A DNA stretch of 61,697 bases from Bacteroidota bacterium (GTDB taxonomy: Bacteria; Bacteroidota; Ignavibacteria; UBA10030; UBA8401): positions 1 to 61,697 of the forward strand of contig JAJYOI010000006.1 of assembly GCA_021796275.1 (NCBI GenBank), given 5' to 3'. A program made the position numbers and the translations under genes. Every line of letters begins with the position of its first letter. Position 1 is the stretch's first letter. Below, piece after piece: positions 1-9,140 of the stretch. The notes below the pieces were generated by a model. The model saw only the letters and a program-made list of their open reading frames with translations, made no database searches and was not told the origin of the DNA.

Positions 1-128
1 TGGTTTTCGACCACTCGCTGCACCGCCTGTTCAACCGTCAGCGTATCTTGAGCGTACGCCGCCCCGAAGGGGTTTTCAACTTGCAGGAAAAAGAAAAAAA
101 ACACTAAGAGCATTCGTTGTTGTTTCAT
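1..128 (-). CDS. TolC-like outer membrane efflux protein, N-terminal fragment (partial at window edge)
   Basis: Reverse-strand reading MKQQRMLLVFFFFFLQVENPFGAAYAQDTLTVEQAVQRVVEN: signal-peptide-like start then a TolC-type N-terminus; sits beside emrB/emrA. Confidence 0.55.
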   Translation of the reverse strand, partial: MKQQRMLLVFFFFFLQVENPFGAAYAQDTLTVEQAVQRVVEN

Positions 129-194
129 AATTCCGTCTAAAAAATTTAATTCGTTTGATTGAAATTCGCAGCGATGAGCTGTTGATAATTTTCC

Positions 195-1814
195 TCACTC
201 CATTGCGGCGATACGTTCGCCTTTTTTCTTCTTATGCGTGCGTAAAATGAAAATCGGAATCACGCCGACAAATGTAATGGCGGCGGCAATAAGAAAATCG
301 TCGTCGATCGCACGAACGAACGATTGCTGAACAATGTGCGATGCGAGAATCGCTTTTCCTCTTATCATCGCCGTGCTCAACGAACCGCCGACAGATTCCT
401 GTGCAAATCGCCCAAGCATATACACCGTGCGTTCAAATGCCGGAGAATTCTGGTCAATTGCCTGGCCGTACATCGCCGTATGATAAATCATTCGTTGAGT
501 AAGCAGCGTTCCCATAATTGCAATGCCGAAGCTTCCGCCGATTTGCCGGATCACGTTAAACAAACCGGATGCCTGCGCCATTTTATGTCTCGGAATTTCG
601 CTCAGCGCAAGCGTTGTCAACGGCGTAAAGAGCAATCCCATGGCAAAACCGCGGATGTACAACGGCAGCATAACGTCGTACGATTCAGAAAAAAGCGACA
701 ACGAACCGTTGAGGTAAAGGCTGAAGCCGAGCAGCACTAAGCCGATCACAGCCGGAATTTTCGGATTCACTTTATCCGACAAGATGCCTGCGACCGGCGA
801 CATCAATGCCTGAAGAATTCCGACTGGCAAAAACACAGCACCGGCTTGCAGTGCAGTGTACCCGAGAGAATTTTGAAGATAGAGCGGAAGTAAAAATGTG
901 CTGCCGAACATTCCCAAACCGAAAATAAAGAGAATCGCATTTGTGACGCCGAAGTTGAAATTTTTCAGCAACGAAAGTTCGATCAGCGGGTGTTCAACCG
1001 AGAGCTCCGTGACAAAAAAGACGATGAGAGAAATTGCTGAAAGGACAAAATTTGTAATAATGAACGGCGAGGTCCATCCGCCGGTATTCCACGACGCGTT
1101 GCCGTCAGACAGCGCAAGCAGAAGCGTGCTGAGAAACACCGACGCCGAAATAAAACCGACAAAGTCGAACGAGCGCACATGTTCCGTTTTGTATTCGCGC
1201 TGGATCACCAGCGTGGCAAACATCGCGACAATACCGACCGGCACGTTCACATCGAAGATTGCGTGCCAGCTAATATTGTCCACAAGATAACCGCCGATGA
1301 GAGGCCCAAGTGAAACAGATGCGGCAGCAGCGATAGACCAAAAACCCAATGCAATTCCGCGCTGTTCGGTCGGAAATTCACGAGTCACGATCGCCATACC
1401 GACGGGCATCATAAAGCCGGCGCCGGCGCCTTGAATGATGCGAAAAATAATCAACACATTTTCGTCCCAAGCGAGTCCGCACAAAAATGAGCCGAGTGTA
1501 AACAAAAGAAGCGCAGAAAAATAAGTGCGCTTGAATCCAAAATGATCTGCAACCCAACCGGAGGTCGGCAGCATTACGGCAAACACAAGCAAGTACGCCG
1601 TCAGCACCCATTCAACTTTATCAATATCGGCGCCGAATGCTGCCATAATTTTCGGCAGAGCCACATTGACGATTGTTGCATCAAGCACCGCCATAAACGT
1701 TCCGAACATCACATTGAACAGCACCCACCACTTATACGATGCGTGTTCGTGATGCAGCGACGGAACGCGTCCGACAAAACCGCTCTTTAATTTATGACTT
1801 GAAAAGAGCGCCAT
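195..1814 (-). CDS. emrB: DHA2-family MFS multidrug transporter, EmrB-like
   Basis: 539 aa, about 14 TM segments, LDATIVNVALPKI and WVLTAYLL motifs. Confidence 0.9.
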   Translation of the reverse strand: MALFSSHKLKSGFVGRVPSLHHEHASYKWWVLFNVMFGTFMAVLDATIVNVALPKIMAAFGADIDKVEWVLTAYLLVFAVMLPTSGWVADHFGFKRTYFSALLLFTLGSFLCGLAWDENVLIIFRIIQGAGAGFMMPVGMAIVTREFPTEQRGIALGFWSIAAAASVSLGPLIGGYLVDNISWHAIFDVNVPVGIVAMFATLVIQREYKTEHVRSFDFVGFISASVFLSTLLLALSDGNASWNTGGWTSPFIITNFVLSAISLIVFFVTELSVEHPLIELSLLKNFNFGVTNAILFIFGLGMFGSTFLLPLYLQNSLGYTALQAGAVFLPVGILQALMSPVAGILSDKVNPKIPAVIGLVLLGFSLYLNGSLSLFSESYDVMLPLYIRGFAMGLLFTPLTTLALSEIPRHKMAQASGLFNVIRQIGGSFGIAIMGTLLTQRMIYHTAMYGQAIDQNSPAFERTVYMLGRFAQESVGGSLSTAMIRGKAILASHIVQQSFVRAIDDDFLIAAAITFVGVIPIFILRTHKKKKGERIAAME

Positions 1815-1815
1815 A

Positions 1816-2838
1816 TTAATGAACCTTCACTTTTACTTCGGCGGACATTCCCGGCAGCAATTGCACCGGGTCTTGACTCTGATTCACTGCCTGATGAATG
1901 GAGATTTTCACCGGCACACGCTGCGTGACTTTTGTGAAATTACCTGAAGCATTATTCGGCGGAATCAGCGAGAATTGCGACGCCGTGTTCGAACCGATCT
2001 GGAACACTGTGCCGGTAAATTTCCGATCAGGATATGAATCAATGGAAACTTCTACGCTGTCGTTTTCGTGAAGCGCGGCGAGATTCGTTTCTTCAAGATT
2101 TGCCGTTATCCACAAATTGTCCAAATCGTAGATAGAAAAAATCGGCTGTCCCGGCTGCACTACATCGCCCGGCAGGATCCACCGCTTCGATATAACGCCG
2201 GACATCGGAGATTGGATAACGGAATTTTTCAATTGCGATTCAATCACGCCGAGTTGTGCCCGCGCCGCGCCAACCTGAGCGATGGCAATGTTATACCGCG
2301 CACGTGAAGATTCCAACTCGCTCTGCACGTTATCAAATTGTTCTTTCGGCACAATATTTTCTTTGAACTGTGTTGATGTCCGTTGAAAATCCGTTTGTGC
2401 TTTATCAACGCTCACCTTTGCCAGTGCAATATTTTCTTCCGCCAATGCCAGCGCAGCGCGAGACTGCGCTTCCTGAGCGCGAAGGTCGGTGTCATCAAGC
2501 TTCACAAGCGTTTCGCCTTCACGAACGGTGTCCCCTTCATCAGCCATTAAACTGTCAACGCGGCCAAGAATTTTTGCGCTTACTGAAACACGGTTGGCGT
2601 CAACATAAGCGTCATCCGTGGAAATATAATCGCGCATGCCGAGGTACCAATTCCATGAAACAATGGCAATGCCGACAACAACGATAAACAAAGGAATGAT
2701 GACCTTAAAATTTTTATACAGCGGCACCGATTCTACAGACTCTTCTTCCTCGCCGCCATTATTGCTTTGCGGCGGCGCGTTGTCCGCTCGGTGTGCTTTC
2801 TGAAACTCTTTTTCATTCTGCTGAATCTCCTCTTTCAT
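1816..2838 (-). CDS. emrA: HlyD/EmrA-family membrane fusion protein
   Basis: Single N-terminal TM, YISTDDAYVDANRVSVSAKILGRV and PMSGVISKRWILPGDVVQPGQPIFSI motifs. Confidence 0.9.
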   Translation of the reverse strand: MKEEIQQNEKEFQKAHRADNAPPQSNNGGEEEESVESVPLYKNFKVIIPLFIVVVGIAIVSWNWYLGMRDYISTDDAYVDANRVSVSAKILGRVDSLMADEGDTVREGETLVKLDDTDLRAQEAQSRAALALAEENIALAKVSVDKAQTDFQRTSTQFKENIVPKEQFDNVQSELESSRARYNIAIAQVGAARAQLGVIESQLKNSVIQSPMSGVISKRWILPGDVVQPGQPIFSIYDLDNLWITANLEETNLAALHENDSVEVSIDSYPDRKFTGTVFQIGSNTASQFSLIPPNNASGNFTKVTQRVPVKISIHQAVNQSQDPVQLLPGMSAEVKVKVH

Positions 2839-2862
2839 GTACCGTGAATCCTTTCTTAATAA

Positions 2863-3492
2863 TTAATTACTGTTACGTTTGAGGATGCCATAAAGAAGAC
2901 TTTCGACAAACAATGTCGTCTCTTTTTCAAGATCATCATACGGGGGCTGCTGAATAGGCGGAGTTGTCGTTGCACGGAATAATCGCAAACGCAGTCCTTG
3001 CAAAACATGAAGTATCAGATGGGCAACTTTTTCCGGCGACGACACCTCAAATTCTCCCGCTTGTTTTCCTTCCCGAATAATATGCATCAAAAGCTTTTGT
3101 TCTTCGCCGGCAAAATTGTTGAAGAGATCTTTGAAGATCGGCTTCAAGTCCATCCATGATTGATGATTCAACGAGCTTAGATTGAATAACTGGCTCGAGT
3201 ATTTCAGACGCTGCAACATATACTTCCTGAGCTTATCGCTTACGGAAATCTGCTGATGCACCACATTCTGCATTTGTTCAAGAAACTCGCGCTGTTCCCG
3301 CTGAATAACACCGCGAAAAATATCTTCCTTCGTTGGGAAGTAATAATAGAGAGATGCTTTTCCCATGCCAACGTCCTCGGCGATTTCGTCCATGGTTACC
3401 TTGTTGAGGCCGTACAACGCGAATCGCTTTTGCGCAGCATTGAGAATGAGCGTTTCTTTTTCACGCGAGAGTTCCGGAACTTTTGTCCTCAT
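2863..3492 (-). CDS. TetR-family transcriptional regulator (start at MRTKVPEL preferred over the longer ORF to 3537)
   Basis: HTH ILNAAQKRFALYGLNKVTMDEIAEDVGMGKASLYYYFPTKEDIF. Confidence 0.88.
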   Translation of the reverse strand: MRTKVPELSREKETLILNAAQKRFALYGLNKVTMDEIAEDVGMGKASLYYYFPTKEDIFRGVIQREQREFLEQMQNVVHQQISVSDKLRKYMLQRLKYSSQLFNLSSLNHQSWMDLKPIFKDLFNNFAGEEQKLLMHIIREGKQAGEFEVSSPEKVAHLILHVLQGLRLRLFRATTTPPIQQPPYDDLEKETTLFVESLLYGILKRNSN

Positions 3493-3500
3493 GACTGACC

Positions 3501-3529
3501 TTTCGACTATATCAGTTGAACAGTCGAAA
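3501..3529. promoter_or_regulatory. Candidate TetR operator palindrome TTTCGACT-N13-AGTCGAAA
   Basis: Perfect 8-bp inverted repeat just upstream of the tetR start codon at 3492. Confidence 0.55.
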
Positions 3530-3624
3530 TATAGCAAAAAGTTCCGATCAAGACAAATCTATCGCGCTACCCCACTGAAACATACTGAATACAACCTTTG
3601 TTTCAGCGCCGATAATGAAAGACG

Positions 3625-3647
3625 CCACATAAATGAGACGAAACGCG
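3625..3647 (+). repeat. Putative transposase end-binding site L1 (CCACATAAATGAGACGAAACGCG)
   Basis: Matches the site at 3797-3823 and the inverted sites at the right end. Confidence 0.6.
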
Positions 3648-3755
3648 AGATAGAATACAACAACAACGCGCACGGTTGCTTAACGACAACCGCTTTAATT
3701 TTGCGGAGTTGTAGGGATGTTTACAAAGTAAATTAACGCGAGCGCGCCGGTGCAA

Positions 3756-3780
3756 TTACCATGTAATTGAGAGAAAAAAG
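3756..3780 (+). repeat. Putative transposase end-binding site L2 (TTACCATGTAATTGAGAGAAAAAAG)
   Basis: Same CCA..TTGAGA core as L1/L3. Confidence 0.5.
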
Positions 3781-3796
3781 ATGCTCGCAGAGGAAA

Positions 3797-3823
3797 TTTA
3801 CCACATATTTGAGACGATATGCG
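3797..3823 (+). repeat. Putative transposase end-binding site L3 (TTTACCACATATTTGAGACGATATGCG)
   Basis: Nearly identical core to right-end site R2 (TTTACCACATACTTGAGATTTTT on the reverse strand). Confidence 0.6.
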
Positions 3824-3868
3824 TGGAAACGGAAAGATTTAACTAAGTGAAGGTCTTACACACACCCA

Positions 3869-3965
3869 CTTTGGTACATGTCTAAGAGCAAAAACAGTTA
3901 AAGCGGTAAAAATAAGGCACGCTTTGGTACATGTCTTTGGTACATTATATGCCTTTGGTACATTA
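3869..3965 (+). repeat. Four direct copies of CTTTGGTACAT (3869, 3922, 3935, 3953)
   Basis: Exact 11-mers; two extend to CTTTGGTACATGTCT and two to CTTTGGTACATTA. Confidence 0.85.
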
Positions 3966-4307
3966 ACGAGCAAGCAGTAAGAGTATGATTATTGACAAAA
4001 CAAGGAAGATAGATAGTGATGTAAAAACCATCATTTTCTTTATTTTTAATCTTTCAGGATTGATTTCAATTCGAGTTTTTTGCGATTGAAGATATTTCTG
4101 TTTTTCTTCGTCTCTGAGTTTTAAAAGTTCAGAGACTTTTTCTTTGTCGGGGGACATAACAAGAACAATGACAATTCCGATGACGGGAGTTAGAAGTAGA
4201 GAAGAAACAAAGCCAACCGCAAATCCACGCCCCTTGTTTTGAGATATAGAACCAATAATCAAGGAAAAAATCAATGCAAAAACAGCGTAGAAAAATAGAT
4301 ATTCCAT
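3963..4307 (-). CDS. Small two-TM membrane protein, last gene of the lysogeny operon
   Basis: MEYLFFYAVFALIFSLIIGSISQNKGRGFAVGFVSSLLLTPVIGIVIVLVM...; two hydrophobic segments and a charged tail. Confidence 0.65.
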   Translation of the reverse strand: MEYLFFYAVFALIFSLIIGSISQNKGRGFAVGFVSSLLLTPVIGIVIVLVMSPDKEKVSELLKLRDEEKQKYLQSQKTRIEINPERLKIKKMMVFTSLSIFLVLSIIILLLLAR

Positions 4308-4318
4308 ATAATCTCCGA

Positions 4319-4741
4319 CTATAAGTTCCTTTTAATTTCGCATTCTATTCTAACTTTTGCAAGCCATTTAGAAACATTATAATGTTCACACAGAGAGTCT
4401 ATAGTTTCCCCTTCTCTTACTACCGGTGCGCGACACAGAGATGCGAAGAGATTTGCCTTCTTGTCTTCCTTGGCCGAATAATGATGATCGCTTCGATAAG
4501 GAGATTTAAGTGCATGCCAAAGTTCGTGAAATGCCCAATCCCGCCGTTCAAAAAAAGAAATGGCTTCATTGAGCACAATCACTTTATAACTGCCGTTGGA
4601 AATAAAGAAACCATTCAACCCTTCAGGCAGCTTCCCTTTTACCGAGAGAATCTTTTCATCGGCACAAATCTTGTTGTAATTAATAGTTCCATCGTATTTC
4701 TGTAAAAGCTCGTTGTAAAAATCAAAAACGGAGCGCATCAT
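4319..4741 (-). CDS. ImmA/IrrE-like metallopeptidase
   Basis: HELWHAL (HExxH) motif with downstream KANLFASLCRAPVV; adjacent to an XRE repressor. Confidence 0.7.
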   Translation of the reverse strand: MMRSVFDFYNELLQKYDGTINYNKICADEKILSVKGKLPEGLNGFFISNGSYKVIVLNEAISFFERRDWAFHELWHALKSPYRSDHHYSAKEDKKANLFASLCRAPVVREGETIDSLCEHYNVSKWLAKVRIECEIKRNL

Positions 4742-5160
4742 AGTTGTTTTTTCTTCCTTCCCTTCTTCAGAATTACGCGCGCAACATCTATAGCCTCTTC
4801 CGCCTTTTCTTTCGATTCATTCATTTCTTTAATCAACTCATTAATGAACCGATTCAAATCTTTTCGTTCTTTCTCGGTGAAGTGAGATGTCCGTGATTCC
4901 CAATAAGTTATTCCTTCAAAATTTGGTTTATTGTCGGAGACTATTCCCTCATCCCTTCCTCCGTGCTTAATCCATTCAATATCCTCTCCCGACTCATACA
5001 AGGGAAGGAGTAAGTTTTCCGGATTGAGTTTTCCCGTCAAATAACTGTTCACGTTTTGCTTGGCAATCTTGCACACGCGAGCGAGATCGGCTTTTGACCA
5101 CTGCCGCTTTTCCATCAACCTCTTTATACCCTGAACAATCAACCCTTGAAGATAATCCAT
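4738..5160 (-). CDS. XRE-family HTH phage repressor (C/cI-like)
   Basis: KRLMEKRQWSKADLARVCKIAKQNVNSYLTGKLNPE HTH; divergent from a cro-like gene and the transposase. Confidence 0.7.
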   Translation of the reverse strand: MDYLQGLIVQGIKRLMEKRQWSKADLARVCKIAKQNVNSYLTGKLNPENLLLPLYESGEDIEWIKHGGRDEGIVSDNKPNFEGITYWESRTSHFTEKERKDLNRFINELIKEMNESKEKAEEAIDVARVILKKGRKKKQL

Positions 5161-5185
5161 AGGAATAAAATTATTACTTTTTCTC

Positions 5186-5214
5186 TTGACAAGTAGTTCT
5201 AAATTTATTATCTT
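5186..5214 (+). promoter_or_regulatory. Candidate early rightward promoter TTGACA-N17-TATCTT
   Basis: Sits in the divergent intergenic region 5161-5240 between repressor and cro-like gene. Confidence 0.45.
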
Positions 5215-5240
5215 GCTTCTAACTTGAAACTCGGAAAAAT

Positions 5241-5432
5241 ATGAGAAAAAGACATCCCAAAATCAAATCAATAATCAACAAATCTGAAATTGCGCGGCGA
5301 TTGAAGCTGACGCCGCAGTATGTGGGGCAGTTATTGTCAGGGAAACGTACGAATGCAATGAGGTTAAAGCAAATCAGCGAAGTTGTGAACAGCGAACTGC
5401 ATCGGTTCAGTATCTCACATAAAAAATTTTGA
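5241..5432 (+). CDS. Cro/Ner-like small HTH protein
   Basis: 63 aa: KSEIARRLKLTPQYVGQLLSGKRTNAMRLKQISEVV. Confidence 0.7.
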   Translation: MRKRHPKIKSIINKSEIARRLKLTPQYVGQLLSGKRTNAMRLKQISEVVNSELHRFSISHKKF

Positions 5433-5435
5433 ACT

Positions 5436-7349
5436 ATGGAAAGATGGATTTCTTTAAATGAATTTGCAGCACTGACGAACCGGCAATATATCGCGGCGCG
5501 CGTATATGTCAATCGAAACACCTTCCTCGAAACACGCTACGAAATAATTCCAACCGGCAGACAGCTTCAAATTTCTCTCCCCTCTCTGCTCTCCCACTCC
5601 ATCTTGACTCCCGCGCAAGCAGAAAAATTTCTCTTGACACAAAAACTTTCGCTTGCCAATTCCGACGGTAACCGGCTTCTCGCGGCGGCGATTGTGGCGA
5701 AGAAGTTTGAAAATCTCACCGAGAGCGAGCTTGAGCTGCTCAACGCGCTTGGCAACTGGCGCGCGAAAAAAAAGGAAGAGATCATCGAGATTTTTGTTTC
5801 ATCGTTCGGGAGATCGCGCGCATGGTTTTATCGGAATCATGCGACAGATAAACGAAAAGAGAAAGACGGAATTCTTGAATCACTGACGACCGAGCAGCTT
5901 GAATCGGCGAAAAAATATCTATTACAATCCCGATCCATTCAATCGTTCGCGGTGAAGTGTATCAATGACGAAAATCTCCCGGACGTTTCGACAAGCACAT
6001 GGCGCCGGCTGCACGCCGATCTGTCGGTTGAAATGTGCAACGAGCTCGACCTGATGAAAGAGGGCCGGCTGCAAATGCGCAACCGGCTCGCGCCGATTCT
6101 GCGCGACAAAACAACACTGAAAGTGATGGAAGCGGCAACGTCAGATTTCTGGCGGATAGACTTCGTCGTGAAATGGCTCGACGGTTCGCTCGCGCGGCCG
6201 AGCGCATGCTTCATTGAAGATTGGCGGACAGGGAAAATTGTCGGACGCGCGATCACTCGCTTTCCGAATTCGCTCGGCGTGAAGACGGCTCTCTTCGACT
6301 GCTTTTTGCATCATGGAATTATGAAGCAGTTCAACATTGATAATGGAAAAGAATTTGTAGCGCACAGAGTTGTCGGGACGAAGATCGAACAGCAGCTTGT
6401 GAAAATTGATTACAGCGATGTCGAAGATAAGCTGAAGGTTTTCGAAACGCGCGGGTTCCTTCCTTCACTCATTGTGAAAAGTCATCGCGCGTTGAAGCGC
6501 AACCCGATCTCGAAAACAATTGAACGCCGATTCGGGCGCGGCGGCCCGACGGATTGGGCGAAAGAATTCTCCAATTGGTCCGGAGCGAATTACTGGCAGA
6601 AGCGCGAAGTCGTTGCGCGCGCAGAACGGAAATTCCGCAAAGGCGAGCAAAAAGATTTTGTTGATGCGAACACCGGGGAGATCGTTCACTTCATGGAAAT
6701 TGATGAGCTGATTTCGGCGATAGATGAATTTGTGAACCGACACAATAACCGCCCGTCGTCTGGTTTCGGCATGGACGGAAAAACGCCGAATCAATTATGG
6801 GATGAGCTTGTGAAGCTCGATCCGCCGCGGCGCGCGCCGGTCGAAAAAATTGCTTTCAGCTTTTTGGAAGGCCCGGAGAAGCCGCGCCGCATTCGGATGA
6901 GCGGCTACATAGAATTGAAAAAACATTTCTTCTTCGCGTCCGACGTGACGCTGAGAATGCGCGGTCGTTGGGTGTTCCTGCGCTGGAATCCGATAGACGG
7001 TTTCTGGTGGCATCGCGGAGACGACATGCAGTTTGAGTTTCTGCCGAACAACATTTTTGTCTACGACGAGAATGGCGAGTATCTCACAACGGTAAAATTT
7101 GTTGACCGTCAGCATCCGCTTGAAGCCGGCGAAAACGTTTCTGCGCTCATGTCGCGCAAAATGAACTTGATAAAGGAAACTGAGGAAACGGTCAATCACC
7201 TGCTCACCGGGAAAGCGCCGGTCGTGGACGTGAAGACGGTGCCGGATGAAATCGTAGCGGCGGCGGCGAAAAAACGCGCAGAAAAAAAAGCGGACGATGA
7301 AGATGCGCACAGAAAAGAAATTGCAAAAAAATATCCAACAATCATTTAA
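5436..7349 (+). CDS. Mu-type DDE transposase (MuA-like)
   Basis: 637 aa; DFWRIDFVVKWLDG...SACFIEDWRTGKIVG, FNIDNGKEFVA, C-terminal beta-barrel-like region; first gene of the early operon. Confidence 0.85.
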   Translation: MERWISLNEFAALTNRQYIAARVYVNRNTFLETRYEIIPTGRQLQISLPSLLSHSILTPAQAEKFLLTQKLSLANSDGNRLLAAAIVAKKFENLTESELELLNALGNWRAKKKEEIIEIFVSSFGRSRAWFYRNHATDKRKEKDGILESLTTEQLESAKKYLLQSRSIQSFAVKCINDENLPDVSTSTWRRLHADLSVEMCNELDLMKEGRLQMRNRLAPILRDKTTLKVMEAATSDFWRIDFVVKWLDGSLARPSACFIEDWRTGKIVGRAITRFPNSLGVKTALFDCFLHHGIMKQFNIDNGKEFVAHRVVGTKIEQQLVKIDYSDVEDKLKVFETRGFLPSLIVKSHRALKRNPISKTIERRFGRGGPTDWAKEFSNWSGANYWQKREVVARAERKFRKGEQKDFVDANTGEIVHFMEIDELISAIDEFVNRHNNRPSSGFGMDGKTPNQLWDELVKLDPPRRAPVEKIAFSFLEGPEKPRRIRMSGYIELKKHFFFASDVTLRMRGRWVFLRWNPIDGFWWHRGDDMQFEFLPNNIFVYDENGEYLTTVKFVDRQHPLEAGENVSALMSRKMNLIKETEETVNHLLTGKAPVVDVKTVPDEIVAAAAKKRAEKKADDEDAHRKEIAKKYPTII

Positions 7350-7359
7350 CGGAGGTGTC

Positions 7360-7623
7360 ATGCAAACAACAGACCGGAGATTCGCGGCAGGCTACCGCAC
7401 AATCCGCGACGGTTACAATAGTTTAGCCAACACAGTCAGCGGCGCATCTGCCGCCGACTTTGGAATTCCGGCAAACGAAGCGAAGCATTTTGAATCCATC
7501 AAAAACAGATTGATGGTCGTTCACGAGCAGCTCCTCGTTATCACAGACAAAATGGTCGCGCTCGGAATGCTGCAGACAGAAGAAGAAGTAACTGCCGCGC
7601 TCGATGACGGCCGTGAAAACTGA
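7360..7623 (+). CDS. Small phage early protein
   Basis: ATG preceded by GGAGGTGTC RBS; MQTTDRRFAAGYRTIRDGYNSLANTV. Confidence 0.6.
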   Translation: MQTTDRRFAAGYRTIRDGYNSLANTVSGASAADFGIPANEAKHFESIKNRLMVVHEQLLVITDKMVALGMLQTEEEVTAALDDGREN

Positions 7624-7702
7624 TTTTTTTTGACCGTTCGGATTGTTAAATCAACAATCCGCAAAACAACAACGAACTATTTAACAGAAAGGAAAGTGCA
7701 GT

Positions 7703-8185
7703 ATGTCACACAACAGTAATTCTTTTCGGAGTCCCGGAACGCGGATGGACGAGGAGTTGATCGGTACGCTCACATACGTTTTCATAACTCAGCGCAAACA
7801 CGACATTGGCTGGCTCGCCTCGAAGCTCAATATGGAATACGGCGATCTCCACGCTTTTATTTCCGGACGGCGCACAATGCCGGTAACGCTGCTCAAACGG
7901 ATCACGGAGTTGACTGGCGACAGAATCTTTTTTGACACCGTCTTCGCCGGGTCGGACATCGTGTGGAATTTCAAGAAACAATATCACGCGCACACGAACG
8001 ACGCCTCGCAGGAAGCGCTTGAAGCGGTCGGCGCTGTCGGTGAATTGTGCGTTGAGATTAAAAATATCATGCACAACAAATTCCTGACCGAGGAAGAGCG
8101 CGCGAATCTGCGTTTGAAAATTTCTGTAGCGAAAACTGAGATCGAAGACCTGTTCGACGTGGTCAACGAAGGAAGGAAGGCATAA
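7703..8185 (+). CDS. Phage regulatory protein (CII-like HTH)
   Basis: IGWLASKLNMEYGDLHAFISGRRTMPVTLLKRITELTGD. Confidence 0.6.
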   Translation: MSHNSNSFRSPGTRMDEELIGTLTYVFITQRKHDIGWLASKLNMEYGDLHAFISGRRTMPVTLLKRITELTGDRIFFDTVFAGSDIVWNFKKQYHAHTNDASQEALEAVGAVGELCVEIKNIMHNKFLTEEERANLRLKISVAKTEIEDLFDVVNEGRKA

Positions 8186-8186
8186 C

Positions 8187-9140
8187 ATGCAGCGCGAAAC
8201 AATTATTGATAAGGCGCTCGGCAAGGTCAGGGAACAGCGCGGCTGGCGAAAGCAAATTGCCCTGCGCGCCGCCGTTGAAGTTGCCGACGTGGACACGCTG
8301 ATGACCGGGCGCGATGACCGCATTGTTGAAGCGGCGCTTTCGCTTACCGGACTCGGCGGAAGCATCCGCGCCGTAGACACGAGCGTGAAACGCTTCATCG
8401 AAAAGATCGTTCGCGCTGCGGCGTGGGATAAAAGAATATACGCGGTGTTTGGTCCGACAGGCGCCGGAAAAACTTTCACTCTGAAGGCGATCATTCCGAC
8501 AATCGAAGAACCGGTCGCGCTCGTGCGGATCACGCAGCACAACAGGAACAGCATCGGCAGAATTACACAGGACATTCATCGAGCGCTGCACGTGCGCGTG
8601 AAGGGTTCGAATCCGACATCATCGTACATCGGGCAGAATTTTTTCGCGAAGCTGATGGACTTGGCTCAAACGCGGTGCGTCGTCATCATTGATGAAGCTC
8701 AGAAGCTCAGCGATAATTCGTTCGAACTTTTGCGCGACATTTATGACGAATCGCAGGCGTCGCTCGTGCTCATCGGCTCGACCGTGTTTGCCGAACGGCT
8801 TGCGAAAAAAAGAATTTCCGACGAAGTATTCGGGCAATTTCTGCGCCGCGTTGACGACCGGTACGAACTGCCGCACGCAACTCCCGGCGACGTAAAATTA
8901 TTCCTGAACGCGTACGGAATCGAAATCGATAAAACCGACACGCGTGCAATTGCCCGGAAGATCGGTAACTACGGCGACATTGATACACTTGCACGCGCAA
9001 TGCGCATTATTGCCGGAAGTGTTGAAGAAGGTGAATTGTCATGGAAAAAAGTCGGCAGCGGACAAATTATTGACGCTATCGAACGGATCACCATGCTGAT
9101 GACCGTTGAGGAAGAAGATGGAACCGAAGCTCAATCGTAA
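8187..9140 (+). CDS. MuB-like AAA+ ATPase (target DNA activator)
   Basis: Walker A FGPTGAGKT, Walker B RCVVIIDEAQKL; follows the MuA-like gene. Confidence 0.85.
   Translation: MQRETIIDKALGKVREQRGWRKQIALRAAVEVADVDTLMTGRDDRIVEAALSLTGLGGSIRAVDTSVKRFIEKIVRAAAWDKRIYAVFGPTGAGKTFTLKAIIPTIEEPVALVRITQHNRNSIGRITQDIHRALHVRVKGSNPTSSYIGQNFFAKLMDLAQTRCVVIIDEAQKLSDNSFELLRDIYDESQASLVLIGSTVFAERLAKKRISDEVFGQFLRRVDDRYELPHATPGDVKLFLNAYGIEIDKTDTRAIARKIGNYGDIDTLARAMRIIAGSVEEGELSWKKVGSGQIIDAIERITMLMTVEEEDGTEAQS

Noticed and set aside
3629-3638. Alternative left phage end with exact 5-bp duplication ATAAA (3629-3633 and 31369-31373)
   Set aside because: ATAAATG lies inside the L1 CCAC...TGAGA site itself; the end at 3616 places CCAC 10 bp from the terminus exactly as on the right. 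Kept only as a less likely alternative.
7706-8575. 289-aa reverse-strand ORF opposite the CII-like and MuB-like genes
   Set aside because: Antisense to well-supported genes, composition-driven open frame without recognisable domains.
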